From: Afipia sp. Root123D2 | GTDB lineage: Bacteria; Pseudomonadota; Alphaproteobacteria; Rhizobiales; Xanthobacteraceae | Assembly (NCBI RefSeq): GCF_001425835.1 | Contig: NZ_LMDP01000002.1 | Span: forward strand, 1,179,841 to 1,243,840 | Reading direction: 5' to 3' | DNA length: 64,000 nucleotides | In this document: in pieces, positions 8,266-17,404 of the stretch | Layout of the letters: every line of letters starts with the position of its first letter | Numbering within the stretch: the first letter of the stretch is position 1 | Notes under the pieces: generated by a model | Told to the model about the DNA's origin: nothing | What the model saw: the letters and a program-made list of their open reading frames with translations, nothing else | Databases searched by the model: none | Program-made: the position numbers and the translations under genes

Positions 8266-9505
8266 ATGGCCGCCCGCGCGCGCCGCTGAGCACGACAAGG
8301 GCAGCGGCAAGTTCGAGCACCACGCAGACATAAAACGGCACGGTGTAGCTGCCGAACGCATCGCGCAGCAGGCCGACGAGGCCGGGGCCGAACGCATAGG
8401 TGAACTGGCAGATCGCGGTGACGAGGCTGACCAGCACGCCGAACGACAACGCGTCGAATTCGCGCTGGATGATCAGCGACGGCAGCGTGATGTTATTGCC
8501 GACCGAGAAGCCGAACAGCGCGCTGGCCGCGAACAGCGCATATTCGTCGGTGGTGTTGACCATGATCACCAGCGCCAGCGCCTGACTGGCGAACGACGCC
8601 GCCGACGCCTTGCGCTGATTGAGCTGGTCGATCACCGCGCCGAAGATCAGCCGCCCGATCACCGCCATCAGCGACATCACCGATACCGCGATGCCGGCAT
8701 GCTCGCGGCCGATGATCGGATTCAGAAACGAAATCTGGTGAACGATGAAACCGACCTGCGCCACCAGCACCAGCGCGAACGGCACGGTGATGGTCCAGAA
8801 CGACAGGTTGCGGAACGCGGCGCGGCGGATCGTGCCCGACGATTGAGCCAGCCGCGCCGGCGCGGGATCGAACGCGTCGATCGGCGGCCGCGCACCGCGC
8901 GGCGGGTGGCCGACCCACAGCGCGATCGCCGGGAGCGTCAGCGCCAGAATCAGCGCCGCCGCCGTCATCACCGTGCTGGCAAATCCGAATGCGCCTATTC
9001 CGCCCACCATCAGAGGCACGCCGATCACCCCGCCGCAGCTTGCGCCATTCAGCGCAAGGCTGATCGCCATGCCGCGCCGCTTGTCGAACCACAGGCCGAG
9101 CACATTGTTGATCGCGGCGAGACTGGTGCCCGCCCAGCCGAATGCGATCACCGCATAGGCTGCATAGAGCTGCACCGGCGAGGTGATCCATGCCATCGAG
9201 GCCGTGCCGGCCGCCAGCGCGCAGACCCCGATGCTCAGGCACAATCGCGGCCCGAACTTGCGCATCGCTTCGCTGACGAACACGACGAGGATCGAGCTGA
9301 AGAGGTAATAGCAGGTCGCCGCGGTGGAGATCTGCGACGCCTGCCAGCCGTGAACGCGCTGCAGTTCCGCGAGGTAGACGCCCTGGCCGTAGAAGCCCGC
9401 GCTCCACGCGAAGGTCGCGATCAGGAAACAGACGCCGACCACCGGCCAGCCGGAATACTTGATCGAGGTCTCGTCGGCCGTGGCCGTCGCAGGTGGCGAT
9501 GTCAT
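8264..9505 (-). CDS. MFS transporter (oxalate/formate-antiporter-like)
   Basis: A 413-residue major facilitator protein with 12 predicted helices and a central cytoplasmic loop rich in Pro, Arg and Asp (about residues 195-225). The loop between helices 2 and 3 (SEAMRKFGPRL) and the segment NNVLGLWFDKRRGMAISLAL are typical of the oxalate:formate antiporter-like branch that carries small mono- and dicarboxylates. It is convergent with the VOC gene and has no partner gene. The substrate is unknown; an organic acid is a reasonable guess. Confidence 0.88.
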   Translation of the reverse strand: MTSPPATATADETSIKYSGWPVVGVCFLIATFAWSAGFYGQGVYLAELQRVHGWQASQISTAATCYYLFSSILVVFVSEAMRKFGPRLCLSIGVCALAAGTASMAWITSPVQLYAAYAVIAFGWAGTSLAAINNVLGLWFDKRRGMAISLALNGASCGGVIGVPLMVGGIGAFGFASTVMTAAALILALTLPAIALWVGHPPRGARPPIDAFDPAPARLAQSSGTIRRAAFRNLSFWTITVPFALVLVAQVGFIVHQISFLNPIIGREHAGIAVSVMSLMAVIGRLIFGAVIDQLNQRKASAASFASQALALVIMVNTTDEYALFAASALFGFSVGNNITLPSLIIQREFDALSFGVLVSLVTAICQFTYAFGPGLVGLLRDAFGSYTVPFYVCVVLELAAALVVLSGARGRP

Positions 9506-9695
9506 TCCCGGCGAACTCCCGCGCGCGACGCTCTTGTTGTCACGTCCGGCCTCGCGCGGGCGGCATTGGGACCGATGCGCGCAGCGGCGTCAATAGACAG
9601 CGGAATGGAACGGCGGCATGGCTCCGTTGCGGGCGCGGAGCGACATCGACTGATGCGATGCCCCGCTGCGTGATGCATTGCGCCCATGAAGCGGG

Positions 9696-9811
9696 ATGGC
9701 CGGGACATTGGTGAGCAGGAGCGACGCCGTTCTTCGAACGGCCATGCCCGGCCATGACGACCTGAACCCCGAAGGCTTCTCCGTTGTCATCACCGGCCTT
9801 GTGCCGGTGAT
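9696..9811. repeat. partial dispersed repeats in the 323-bp gap 9506-9828
   Basis: Bases 9696-9759 are a shortened copy of the 4068-4190 family, including GCGACGCCGTTCTTCGAACG. A separate perfect hairpin ATCACCGGC/GCCGGTGAT follows at about 9789-9811. I see no gene in the gap; the part at 9506-9690 upstream of the MFS start is presumably its promoter region. Confidence 0.7.
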
Positions 9812-9828
9812 CCCGAGGCTGGCACGGC

Positions 9829-10191
9829 TCAGCTCTTTGCCTTCCCCGGATCGTAGAAGAACCGCTCACGGAACACCCGGTCGCCGCGCCATTCCTGCAT
9901 GGCGATTTCATCGACATGATGCACGGTGCCGTCGTGCGCGATCAGGTCGAAAATCCAGTGGATCATCACGTGATCGCCCTCGACCACCGACGCCATCGCC
10001 CTGGAGTGCACCTCTTTCATCCGCGCCAGAATCGCACGCTCATGCGCCACCAGCTTGTCGCGGCCGGTGCGCGGCGGCGCGGTGTTCTCCTGCATCGAGG
10101 CGTCTTCGGTGTAATAGCGCTCGATGGCGCCGGCATGGTCGCCGCTTTCGACGGCGGCAATGAATTCATCGACACGGGCGCGGGTTGGCAT
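9829..10191 (-). CDS. nuclear transport factor 2 / SnoaL-like family protein
   Basis: A 120-residue protein with the cone-shaped NTF2-like fold signature: N-terminal helix RVDEFIAAVESGDHAGAIER followed by YYTEDASMQENTAPPRTGRD and four strands ending in FRERFFYDP. Members are small polyketide-cyclase, isomerase or ligand-binding proteins. The start at 10191 (MPTRARVDEF) matches the family N terminus; the upstream extension of the frame has no homology-like sequence. It stands alone between repeat blocks. The specific function is unknown. Confidence 0.8.
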   Translation of the reverse strand: MPTRARVDEFIAAVESGDHAGAIERYYTEDASMQENTAPPRTGRDKLVAHERAILARMKEVHSRAMASVVEGDHVMIHWIFDLIAHDGTVHHVDEIAMQEWRGDRVFRERFFYDPGKAKS

Positions 10192-10244
10192 GGCGGACCT
10201 CGCAGGGGTGCGGTTTAAGTCATGATGGATTGACAGGACATCGC

Positions 10245-10293
10245 AGGCAAGAGACGTCGCTTTTCGAATGGCTATGCCCGGCAATGACGCATC
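10245..10293. repeat. short fragment of the dispersed repeat family
   Basis: The block GACGTCGCTTTTCGAATGGC-TATGCCCGGCAATGACG is a degenerate end of the 4068-4190 family. It lies in the 119-bp gap between the NTF2-like gene and the next secreted protein, both on the minus strand. Confidence 0.55.
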
Positions 10294-10310
10294 GCATATG
10301 AACGCTGCCC

Positions 10311-10907
10311 TCACGGCCCCTCGAGCGCATCTTCCATCGGCTTGCACACCCCGCCGCTGGTGCGGGTGAGCTGAAACACACGATCCTCGCGGCCGAGATT
10401 GAGCATGAAGGTGGGCGCATTCTTGTCGAGGCTGTCGCGTACCGTGGCTGCCTCGTCGATGAACAGTTTCAGCATCCGGCCGTCGGGCGCGGGATCGAGC
10501 AACGCATAGCCGCCCTCCTCGGCGGACGACGGCGACACCATCACGATGCAATCGAACCCGCTGTCGTTCCTGAACGCCGCGATCAGGCGCTTGCCCTGAA
10601 CGTCGCGACCGGCATGCTCGGCCCATGCGCAACTCGCCACGATATAGCGCGGCTTGCGACTTTTCTGACGTAGCTCGATGCGCACCGCGTCCTGCCTGAA
10701 CGACAGCACGATGCGCTCGGTCAACTGGCCCGGATGGCTCGCAAGATGGGCGGCGTCATAGTCGCGGCGATAGCACAGGCTGTCGGACTTCGAGGTCAGC
10801 AAACGGCCGAGCGGATCGGCCGCAGGCTCGGCCTGCGCGATCGCGGCCAACGCCAGCAGCATCGCAACGCCCGCGATCATTCGCCTGCACCCGTGCCGTA
10901 CCGTCAT
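10311..10907 (-). CDS. hypothetical secreted protein (198 aa)
   Basis: The N terminus has a charged start (MTVRHGCRRM) and a hydrophobic core ending AAIAQA, a clear Sec signal peptide with cleavage after about residue 26, so the protein is periplasmic or exported. The mature part has about 170 residues with cysteines in LCYRRDYD, ASCAWAEH, FDCIVM and GGVCKPMED, consistent with two disulfides. I recognise no family. It lies 59 bases downstream of feoB on the same strand, so it may share the feo transcript, but no iron-binding motif is visible. Confidence 0.7.
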   Translation of the reverse strand: MTVRHGCRRMIAGVAMLLALAAIAQAEPAADPLGRLLTSKSDSLCYRRDYDAAHLASHPGQLTERIVLSFRQDAVRIELRQKSRKPRYIVASCAWAEHAGRDVQGKRLIAAFRNDSGFDCIVMVSPSSAEEGGYALLDPAPDGRMLKLFIDEAATVRDSLDKNAPTFMLNLGREDRVFQLTRTSGGVCKPMEDALEGP

Positions 10908-10966
10908 GACGCCCTCCGCACCTTCATGGACATGTTTCCATAGGACGCATCACGCGGTCAAAAGGT

Positions 10967-12850
10967 TCACCCCCAGCCGAGCGCCACCGCCGCGCGATAG
11001 GTGATGAAGGCCGCCAGATACGCCAGCGTCAGCATGTAGAAGAAGGTCACGAACATCCAGCGCCAGCCGCCGGTCTCCCGCCGGATCACCGCCAGCGTCG
11101 CGGCGCACTGCGGCGCGAAGATGTACCACGCGATCAGCGCCAGCGCGGTGGCGAGGCTCCATTCGGCGGCGAGCTTCTGGCCGATCTCGGTGGCGGCATC
11201 GCCGCCGCCGGCAATCGCATACACGGTGCCGAGCGAGGCCACCGCCACCTCGCGCGCCGCCATGCCCGGAATCAGCGCGACGCTGATCTGCCAGTTGAAG
11301 CCGACCGGCGCGAGCACCGGCTCGATCCAGCGACCGATCATCGCGGCGAGGCTGTAGTCGATCGCGGGCAACGTGGCGCCGGCGGGGGCCTGCGGGAACG
11401 ACGCCAGAAACCAGATCAGCACCATCATGGAAAAAATCGTGGTGCCGGCGCGATAGAGAAACGCCTTGACGCGGGTATAGAGCGCGATCACCACGCTGCG
11501 CAGGCGCGGCAGCTTGTAGTCCGGCAGTTCGAGCATGAAGGGTGGCGTCGCGGTTTCGCGCCAGAAGAACCGATTGGCGACGAACGACACCGCGAGCGCG
11601 CTGAAAATGCCGACGGCGTAAAGCCCGAACATCACCAGCCCCTGCAGCCCGATGATGCCGTAAACCTTCTGGTCGGGAATGAACGCCGAGATCAGCAGCG
11701 TGTAGACCGGAATCCGCGCCGAGCAGGTCATCAGCGGCGCCACCAGAATCGTCGTCAGGCGATCGCGCTTGTTGTCGATCACCCGCGTCGCCATGATTCC
11801 AGGGATCGCACAGGCAAAACTCGACAGCAGCGGAATGAAAGCGCGGCCGTGCAGCCCGGCGCCGCCCATGATGCGATCCATCAGGAACGCGGCGCGCGCC
11901 ATGTAACCGAGGTCTTCGAGCAGCAGGATGAACAGGAACAGGATCATGATCTGCGGCAGGAACACGACCACGCTGCCGACGCCGGAAATCACGCCGTTCT
12001 GGATGAAGCTCTGCAGCAGGCCGTCCGGCAGCAGGCCGTGGACATAAGCGCCGAGCGCATCGAACGAGCCGGAGATCAATTCCATCGCCGGCTGCGCCCA
12101 GGCAAACACCGCCTGGAACATGACGAACAGAACCGCCAGCAGAATCAGCAGTCCCGCCACCGGATGCAGCAGCACCGCATCGATGCGGCGGGTCAGCGTA
12201 TCGGGACGCGCCGCGTCGCTGATCGCGGACTTGATGATGCGATCGGCCTCGCGCTGCGCCGATCTCAGGTCGGAAGCGCTCGGCGTCGTCCATGTGCTGT
12301 CGGTGAATTTCCCGGCGTGACCGGCCGCGACCTCGTCGAGCCGGCGCAGCAGATCGTCGATGCCGTTGCGGCGCACGGCGGTCGCAGTCACCACCGGAAT
12401 GCCGAGTTCGGCGGACAGCTTGTCGAGATCGATCTCGATGCCGCGGCGGCGCGCGATGTCGATCATGTTGAGGACGAGCAGCATCGGCCGTCCGGCGCGC
12501 TTCAGTTCGAGCACCAGCCGGAAGGCGACGCGCAGATTGGTGGCATCGGCGACGCACAGCAGCAGGTCCGGCGGCGTCTCGTCCTTGAGCCGGCCGAGCA
12601 CGACATCGCGGGCGATCTCCTCGTCGGGGCTGCGGCCGCGCAACGAATAGGTGCCGGGCAGATCGACCAGATCGACGCGATGACCCGACGCGGTCTGAAA
12701 TCGTCCGGCCCTGCGCTCGACGGTGACGCCGGGGTAATTCGCGACCTTCTGCCGGCTGCCGGTCAACGCGTTGAACAGCGCGGTCTTGCCGCTATTGGGC
12801 GTGCCGACCAGGGCAAAACGCCATGCCCTCGGCTCCGTCGCAATCGTCAT
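10967..12850 (-). CDS. feoB: ferrous iron transporter FeoB
   Basis: Inner-membrane Fe(II) importer of 627 residues: an N-terminal small-GTPase domain (P-loop GTPNSGKT at 16-23, DLPGTYS switch II, NMID specificity motif), a helical regulatory domain, and the membrane domain with Gate motifs around residues 300-360 and 420-560. It is shorter than the 770-residue E. coli protein because the C-terminal Cys-rich extension is missing, as is usual in alphaproteobacteria. It starts 13 bases after feoA. A palindrome upstream of feoA (13217-13237) suggests iron-dependent control. Confidence 0.97.
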   Translation of the reverse strand: MTIATEPRAWRFALVGTPNSGKTALFNALTGSRQKVANYPGVTVERRAGRFQTASGHRVDLVDLPGTYSLRGRSPDEEIARDVVLGRLKDETPPDLLLCVADATNLRVAFRLVLELKRAGRPMLLVLNMIDIARRRGIEIDLDKLSAELGIPVVTATAVRRNGIDDLLRRLDEVAAGHAGKFTDSTWTTPSASDLRSAQREADRIIKSAISDAARPDTLTRRIDAVLLHPVAGLLILLAVLFVMFQAVFAWAQPAMELISGSFDALGAYVHGLLPDGLLQSFIQNGVISGVGSVVVFLPQIMILFLFILLLEDLGYMARAAFLMDRIMGGAGLHGRAFIPLLSSFACAIPGIMATRVIDNKRDRLTTILVAPLMTCSARIPVYTLLISAFIPDQKVYGIIGLQGLVMFGLYAVGIFSALAVSFVANRFFWRETATPPFMLELPDYKLPRLRSVVIALYTRVKAFLYRAGTTIFSMMVLIWFLASFPQAPAGATLPAIDYSLAAMIGRWIEPVLAPVGFNWQISVALIPGMAAREVAVASLGTVYAIAGGGDAATEIGQKLAAEWSLATALALIAWYIFAPQCAATLAVIRRETGGWRWMFVTFFYMLTLAYLAAFITYRAAVALGWG

Positions 12851-12863
12851 GTCATTGATCCAA

Positions 12864-13184
12864 TCAGGTCACGAGAATGGCCATCGCCTCGCGGCGGCGC
12901 AACGCGATGGTCGTGTTGTTGACCCGCACCGCGATCGGGTCGCGCCCGAGCGGCCCCTCATGCAGAACCTCGACCGCAGCGCCTTCGACGAAGCCAAGCT
13001 CAAGCAGACGGCGCTCGATTTCCGCCGCAGGCACGCCGTTGTGGTCCGCCTCGACGACAATGGTGCCGATCAGGCCGCGAAAGCCGCGATCGGCTATGCC
13101 GAGCGGCCAGTGCGGCGGTTCTGTCGTGGCGTCATCGCTCATATCGCCCATCCCATGCGGCATCAACTGGACTGACGACGCCAT
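12864..13184 (-). CDS. feoA: FeoA-family protein, partner of FeoB
   Basis: Small cytoplasmic SH3-like FeoA protein; the core reads [20 protein letters not shown] with [20 protein letters not shown] after it, the standard FeoA fold. FeoA binds FeoB and is needed for ferrous uptake. The start is uncertain: I give the first ATG (13184), but later in-frame ATGs (at about 13151 and 13142) would give a more typical length, and none has a strong ribosome site. It directly precedes feoB. Confidence 0.88.
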   Translation of the reverse strand: MASSVQLMPHGMGDMSDDATTEPPHWPLGIADRGFRGLIGTIVVEADHNGVPAAEIERRLLELGFVEGAAVEVLHEGPLGRDPIAVRVNNTTIALRRREAMAILVT

Positions 13185-13216
13185 GGGAATCAAGTCAATG
13201 ACGCTTGATCCGCCCC

Positions 13217-13237
13217 AGATTAGAAGGGTTTTAATCT
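13217..13237 (-). promoter_or_regulatory. palindrome upstream of feoA, candidate Irr/Fur-type operator
   Basis: The 21-bp site AGATTA-N9-TAATCT is a perfect 6-bp inverted repeat. Read tighter it is ATTAGAA-GGG-TTTTAAT, two 7-bp arms with one mismatch, close in style to the AT-rich TTAGAA/TTCTAA iron-control element recognised by Irr in Bradyrhizobium. It lies 33 bases before the feoA start in a GC-rich surrounding. Identity of the regulator is an inference. Confidence 0.55.
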
Positions 13238-13268
13238 GCTGCCGCGTTCGGCTCCAAGGCGCGCCCGA

Positions 13269-14438
13269 CTACGCCGCCAGCGCCTTCATTTCCTTGTAAA
13301 GATCGGATTTGCCCTCGAAGCCGATGCCCGGCAGGTCGGGCATAGTGATGATGCCCTTTTCGACGCGCACGCCGTCCGGGAAACCGCCATAAGGCTGAAA
13401 CAGGTCGGGATAGCTCTCGTTGCCGCCGAGGCCGAGACCGGCGGCGATGTTCAGCGACATCTGGTGCCCGCCGTGAGGAACGCAGCGCGACGGCGACCAG
13501 CCGTGGGTCTCCAGCACTTTCAGCGTGCGCTGATATTCGCACAGGCCATAGGACAGCGCGCAGTCGAACTGCAGCCAGTCGCGATCCGGCCGCATCCCGC
13601 CGTACTTGATGAGGTTGCGCGCATCCTGATGGCTGAACAGGTTTTCGCCGGTCGCCATCGGCCCCGGATAGAATTCCGCCAGCGCCGCCTGCAACGCATA
13701 ATCCAGCGGATCTCCCGCTTCCTCGTACCAGAACAGCGGATAGTCGCGCAGCATCTTGGCGTAGGCGATCGCGGTCTCCAAATCGAACCGTCCGTTGGCA
13801 TCGACCGCGAGTTGCGCCTGATTGCCGATCTCCTTGAGCACCGCCTCAATGCGCTGGCGATCTTCCTCAATCGGCGCACCGCCGATTTTCATTTTCACCA
13901 CGCTGTAGCCGCGATCGAGATAGCCGCGCATCTCGGCGCGCAACGCAGAATTGTCCTTGCCCGGATAATAGTAACCGCCGGCCGCATAGACGAACACGCG
14001 CGGATCGGCTTTGCGATTGTGGCGCTCGGCAAGCAGACGGAACAGCGGCTTGCCTGCGATCTTGGCCACCGCGTCCCACACCGCCATGTCGATGGTGCCG
14101 ACCGCGACCGAGCGTTCGCCGTGGCCGCCGGGTTTTTCGTTGGACATCATCGCCGCCCACACCCGGTCGGGATCGAGATTGTCGCCGGTGTCGTCGAGCA
14201 ACGTTTTCGCCTCGGCTTCGAGGATGCGCGGCGCGAACCGCTCGCGGATCAGACCGCCCTGCCCGTAACGTCCGTTGGAATTGAAGCCGTAGCCGACCAC
14301 GGTCTTGCCGTCGCGCTTCACGTCGGTGACGACGGCGACGAGGCTGGTGGTCATCTTGGTGAAGTCGATATAGGCGTTACGGATCGGAGACGAGATCGGC
14401 TTGGTAATCTCGCGGACGTCGACGATACGGATGGACAT
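13269..14438 (-). CDS. tarD: D(-)-tartrate dehydratase (enolase superfamily)
   Basis: A 389-residue mandelate-racemase-type enolase-superfamily enzyme that dehydrates D-tartrate to oxaloacetate. The key residues sit where they are known in the characterised Bradyrhizobium enzyme: Lys182-x-Lys184 (KMK), metal ligands Asp213, Glu239 and Glu265, and His322 in PHGGHQ. Length also agrees exactly. There is no tartrate transporter or regulator next to it. Substrate assignment rests on this residue-for-residue match, and a close galactarate/tartrate paralogue cannot be excluded without alignment. Confidence 0.9.
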   Translation of the reverse strand: MSIRIVDVREITKPISSPIRNAYIDFTKMTTSLVAVVTDVKRDGKTVVGYGFNSNGRYGQGGLIRERFAPRILEAEAKTLLDDTGDNLDPDRVWAAMMSNEKPGGHGERSVAVGTIDMAVWDAVAKIAGKPLFRLLAERHNRKADPRVFVYAAGGYYYPGKDNSALRAEMRGYLDRGYSVVKMKIGGAPIEEDRQRIEAVLKEIGNQAQLAVDANGRFDLETAIAYAKMLRDYPLFWYEEAGDPLDYALQAALAEFYPGPMATGENLFSHQDARNLIKYGGMRPDRDWLQFDCALSYGLCEYQRTLKVLETHGWSPSRCVPHGGHQMSLNIAAGLGLGGNESYPDLFQPYGGFPDGVRVEKGIITMPDLPGIGFEGKSDLYKEMKALAA

Positions 14439-14545
14439 CGGGCGGTTGTCTCCTCGTTCCTGAGCCGCGCGGTGCGCGGCAATATCCTGCGGCGGGCATG
14501 TCTACGCCTCACCCCGGAAAGTTCAAGACGACAGCGCCCGCCCAG

Positions 14546-14576
14546 CAAAAAGGGCGCTGCGATCATGCAGCGCCCT
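14546..14576 (-). terminator. intrinsic terminator of the BA14K-like gene
   Basis: On the minus strand a 10-bp stem AGGGCGCTGC/GCAGCGCCCT with a 6-base loop is followed by a TTTTT run. It lies 25 bases after the stop codon at 14601. Confidence 0.85.
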
Positions 14577-14600
14577 CGATTGTCGCGATCAGGTCAGCCG

Positions 14601-15149
14601 TTACGGACAGGCATGCCGCAGGCCGTCATAACCGAGATAGGTCCCGGTCCGGACGTTGTAGGATTTGAAGCGCTGCTGGCAGTAGGCGACGTCCGCGGCT
14701 GAAACGCCATCGGATTCAACATAGCCCGGCGAATAGCCGTAGCTGTCGTCGTCATAGTAATAGTTGTTGTAGGGATAGCTGCCATAGGCGCTGCCGAGGG
14801 CATAGCCCGCGCCGAAGCCAACGCCCGGCCCCCACCATCCGCCACCGCGACGATGATGATGGCCGCCATGCCAGCCGCGGCCACCGCCGCCGGCCCACCG
14901 GCCGCCACCCGACGGAATGGTCGGCACCGGCCGCATCCCGCCTCGGCCAGCGAATCCACCGCCGCCGGCGCGCCCGACTGGAGCCCCACCGCCACGGCTC
15001 ATGCCGCCGCCCGTGAACTGCTTGGGACCACCGCCACCGCCGCCGCCAATGGTGGGCACGGACTTCTGTGCCGCCGCCGGCGCTGTCGACAACGGCATCA
15101 CAAAAGCCAGCGCACCCGCCGCGCAAAGAAGTTTCCATGTGTTGTTCAT
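14601..15149 (-). CDS. secreted Gly-rich protein with C-terminal BA14K-like domain
   Basis: A 182-residue exported protein. Residues 1-27 are a signal peptide (core LLCAAGALAFVMPLS, cleavage near AAAQ). A long Gly/Arg/His/Trp-rich low-complexity middle follows, then a Tyr/Asp patch and the C-terminal BA14K motif YCQQRFKSYNVRTGTYLGYD ending RHACP. BA14K proteins are small rhizobial and Brucella surface antigens of uncertain, possibly lectin-like function. A partial match to the stress promoter consensus (GGAAC-N16-TGTT, minus strand, about 15204-15179) lies upstream. Confidence 0.82.
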   Translation of the reverse strand: MNNTWKLLCAAGALAFVMPLSTAPAAAQKSVPTIGGGGGGGPKQFTGGGMSRGGGAPVGRAGGGGFAGRGGMRPVPTIPSGGGRWAGGGGRGWHGGHHHRRGGGWWGPGVGFGAGYALGSAYGSYPYNNYYYDDDSYGYSPGYVESDGVSAADVAYCQQRFKSYNVRTGTYLGYDGLRHACP

Positions 15150-15304
15150 ATTCCGATCTCCAATTTCTCGTGACTCTCAAACACCGGGCACTGACGGACG
15201 TTCCGCCACATATCGGATTTTCCGAAGCCAATCATCGATTTGTGTACGGAACTGGGCGATGAAAGGGGCCTATCGCCGCAGCCCTCCTATGCTATCTTCC
15301 CGCC

Positions 15305-17404
15305 ATGAACCGCCCTCTCAAGATCGATCTTCGGCACTCGACCTGCCCGCACGACTGCCCTTCGGCCTGCGCGCTCGATATCGAAGTCATTGAAAACGAG
15401 AGAATCGGCCGCGTCCGTGGCTCGAAGCAGCAGACCTACACGGCCGGCGTGGTCTGCGCCAAGGTCGCGCGCTACGCCGAGCGGATTCATCATCCCGACC
15501 GGGTGATCCATCCGCTGCGCCGCATCGGGCCGAAAGGCTCCGGCCCGTTCGCGCGCATCTCGTGGGACGAGGCGATGGACGAGATCGCCGACCGCTTCGA
15601 CGACGCCGAGCGCGATTTCGGCGCGCAATCGGTGTGGCCGTATTATTATGCCGGCACCATGGGCCTGGTGATGCGCGACGGCATCAACCGCCTGTCGCAT
15701 GTCAAAAAATACTCGCGCTTTTACAGCACCATCTGCGCGACCATCGCCTGGGTCGGATACGCCGCCGGCACCGGCAAGGTCGCCGGCGTCGATCCGCGCG
15801 AAATGGCCCAGTCGGATCTGATCGTGATCTGGGGCACCAATCCGGTGAACACCCAGGTCAACGTGATGACGCACGCCACCAAGGCGCGCAAGGAACGCGG
15901 CGCACGGATCGCGGCGGTCGATGTCTACGACAACGACACCATGAAGCAGGCCGACATCAAGATCATCCTGCGGCCGGGCACCGACGGCGCCTTCGCCTGC
16001 GGCGTGATGCACGTGCTGTTCCGCGACGGCTTCGCCGATCGCGCCTATCTCGACAAATACACCGACTGCCCGGACGAACTCGAAGCGCATCTCGCGACGC
16101 GGACGCCGGAATGGGCGTCGGCGATCTGCGGAGTGCCGGTGTCCGAGATCGAGGCGTTCGCTCACGCGGTCGGCGTGACGCCGCGCTCGTTCTTCCGGCT
16201 CGGCTACGGCTTCACCCGCAGCCGCAACGGCGCCGCGCAGATGCACGCCGCGCTGTGCATCCCCGCCGTCACCGGCGCCTGGCAGTATGAAGGCGGCGGC
16301 GCGTTCTTCAACAACGGCGCGATCTGGAATTTCGACAAGACATTGATCGAGGGCCGCGACCACATCGACCCGTCAACCCGCGCGCTCGATCAATCGAAGA
16401 TCGGCCGCATCCTGACCGGCGATGCCGAGGCGCTCTATCACGGCCCGCCGGTGAAGGCGATGCTGATCCAGAACACCAACCCGTACACCGTCGCACCCGA
16501 GCAGAAGCTGGTGCACGAGGGTTTTGCGCGCGAGGATCTGTTCGTCGCGGTCCACGAGCAATTCATGACCGAAACCGCGCAGATGGCCGACATCGTGCTG
16601 CCGGCAACGATGTTCATGGAGCACGACGACCTTTATTACGGCGGCGGCCATCAGCACATTTCGGTCGGCGCCAAGCTGATCGAGCCGCCCGGCGAGTGCC
16701 GCTCGAACCACGAAGTGCTGCAAGCGCTGGCGGTGCGGGTCGGTGCGCGCCATCGCGCCTTCGACATGACGGCGCGCGAGATCATCGACGAAACGCTGAA
16801 CGCCAGCGGCCATGGCGGCATCGAGGGGCTGGAGGCCGACATCTGGCGCGACCTGCAACCGGATTTCCGCACCTCGCATTATCTCGACGGCTTCGCCCAC
16901 GACGACGGCAAATTCCATTTCAAGGCGACGTGGGGCACCGTCAAGGTGCCGATCAACACGCTAATGGGCGACTGGCAGAACATGCCGTCATTGCCGGACC
17001 ATTGGAACGTGATCGAGAATGCCGACGCCGAACATCCGTTCCGGCTCGCCACCAGCCCGTCGCGCGGATTTCTCAACACCACGTTCAACGAAACCCCCGG
17101 CTCGCAGGCGCGCGAGGGCGCGCCGTCCGTGATGATCCATCCCGACGATGCCGCACGGCTCGACATTCATGACGGCGATGCGGTGACGCTTGGCAACACC
17201 CGCGGCGAAACCACGCTGACCGCGAAGCTGTTCAACGGCGTCCGCCTCGGCGTGCTGATCGCGGAATCGATTCATCCCAACAAGGCGCATATCGGCGGCC
17301 TCGGCATCAATCAGCTCACCGGCGCACATGCTGTGGCGCCGCATGGCGGCGCGGCGTTCCACGACAACAAGGTCTGGATCAGGAAGGCGCAGGCCGCAGG
17401 CTAG
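15305..17404 (+). CDS. molybdopterin-dependent oxidoreductase (DMSO-reductase family, Fe4S4)
   Basis: A 699-residue bis-MGD oxidoreductase. The N-terminal Fe4S4 motif is complete with Cys14, Cys18, Cys22 and Cys51 (CPHDCPSAC...GVVCAK), followed by the catalytic domain with WGTNPVNTQ and QNTNPYTVAPEQ and the C-terminal cofactor-capping barrel (GDAVTLGNTRGE). There is no twin-arginine signal, so it is cytoplasmic. No membrane, electron-transfer or chaperone subunit gene is nearby. The substrate is unknown. Its stop codon shares the palindrome CTAG with the stop of the opposing gene. Confidence 0.92.
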   Translation: MNRPLKIDLRHSTCPHDCPSACALDIEVIENERIGRVRGSKQQTYTAGVVCAKVARYAERIHHPDRVIHPLRRIGPKGSGPFARISWDEAMDEIADRFDDAERDFGAQSVWPYYYAGTMGLVMRDGINRLSHVKKYSRFYSTICATIAWVGYAAGTGKVAGVDPREMAQSDLIVIWGTNPVNTQVNVMTHATKARKERGARIAAVDVYDNDTMKQADIKIILRPGTDGAFACGVMHVLFRDGFADRAYLDKYTDCPDELEAHLATRTPEWASAICGVPVSEIEAFAHAVGVTPRSFFRLGYGFTRSRNGAAQMHAALCIPAVTGAWQYEGGGAFFNNGAIWNFDKTLIEGRDHIDPSTRALDQSKIGRILTGDAEALYHGPPVKAMLIQNTNPYTVAPEQKLVHEGFAREDLFVAVHEQFMTETAQMADIVLPATMFMEHDDLYYGGGHQHISVGAKLIEPPGECRSNHEVLQALAVRVGARHRAFDMTAREIIDETLNASGHGGIEGLEADIWRDLQPDFRTSHYLDGFAHDDGKFHFKATWGTVKVPINTLMGDWQNMPSLPDHWNVIENADAEHPFRLATSPSRGFLNTTFNETPGSQAREGAPSVMIHPDDAARLDIHDGDAVTLGNTRGETTLTAKLFNGVRLGVLIAESIHPNKAHIGGLGINQLTGAHAVAPHGGAAFHDNKVWIRKAQAAG

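Noticed and set aside
8216..9673. 485-codon plus-strand frame over the MFS gene
   Set aside because: Antisense shadow, extremely rich in Arg, Asp and His with no domain; the minus strand encodes a full transporter.
10950..12557. 535-codon minus-strand frame inside feoB
   Set aside because: Same strand, other frame of feoB; feoB has every expected GTPase and membrane motif.
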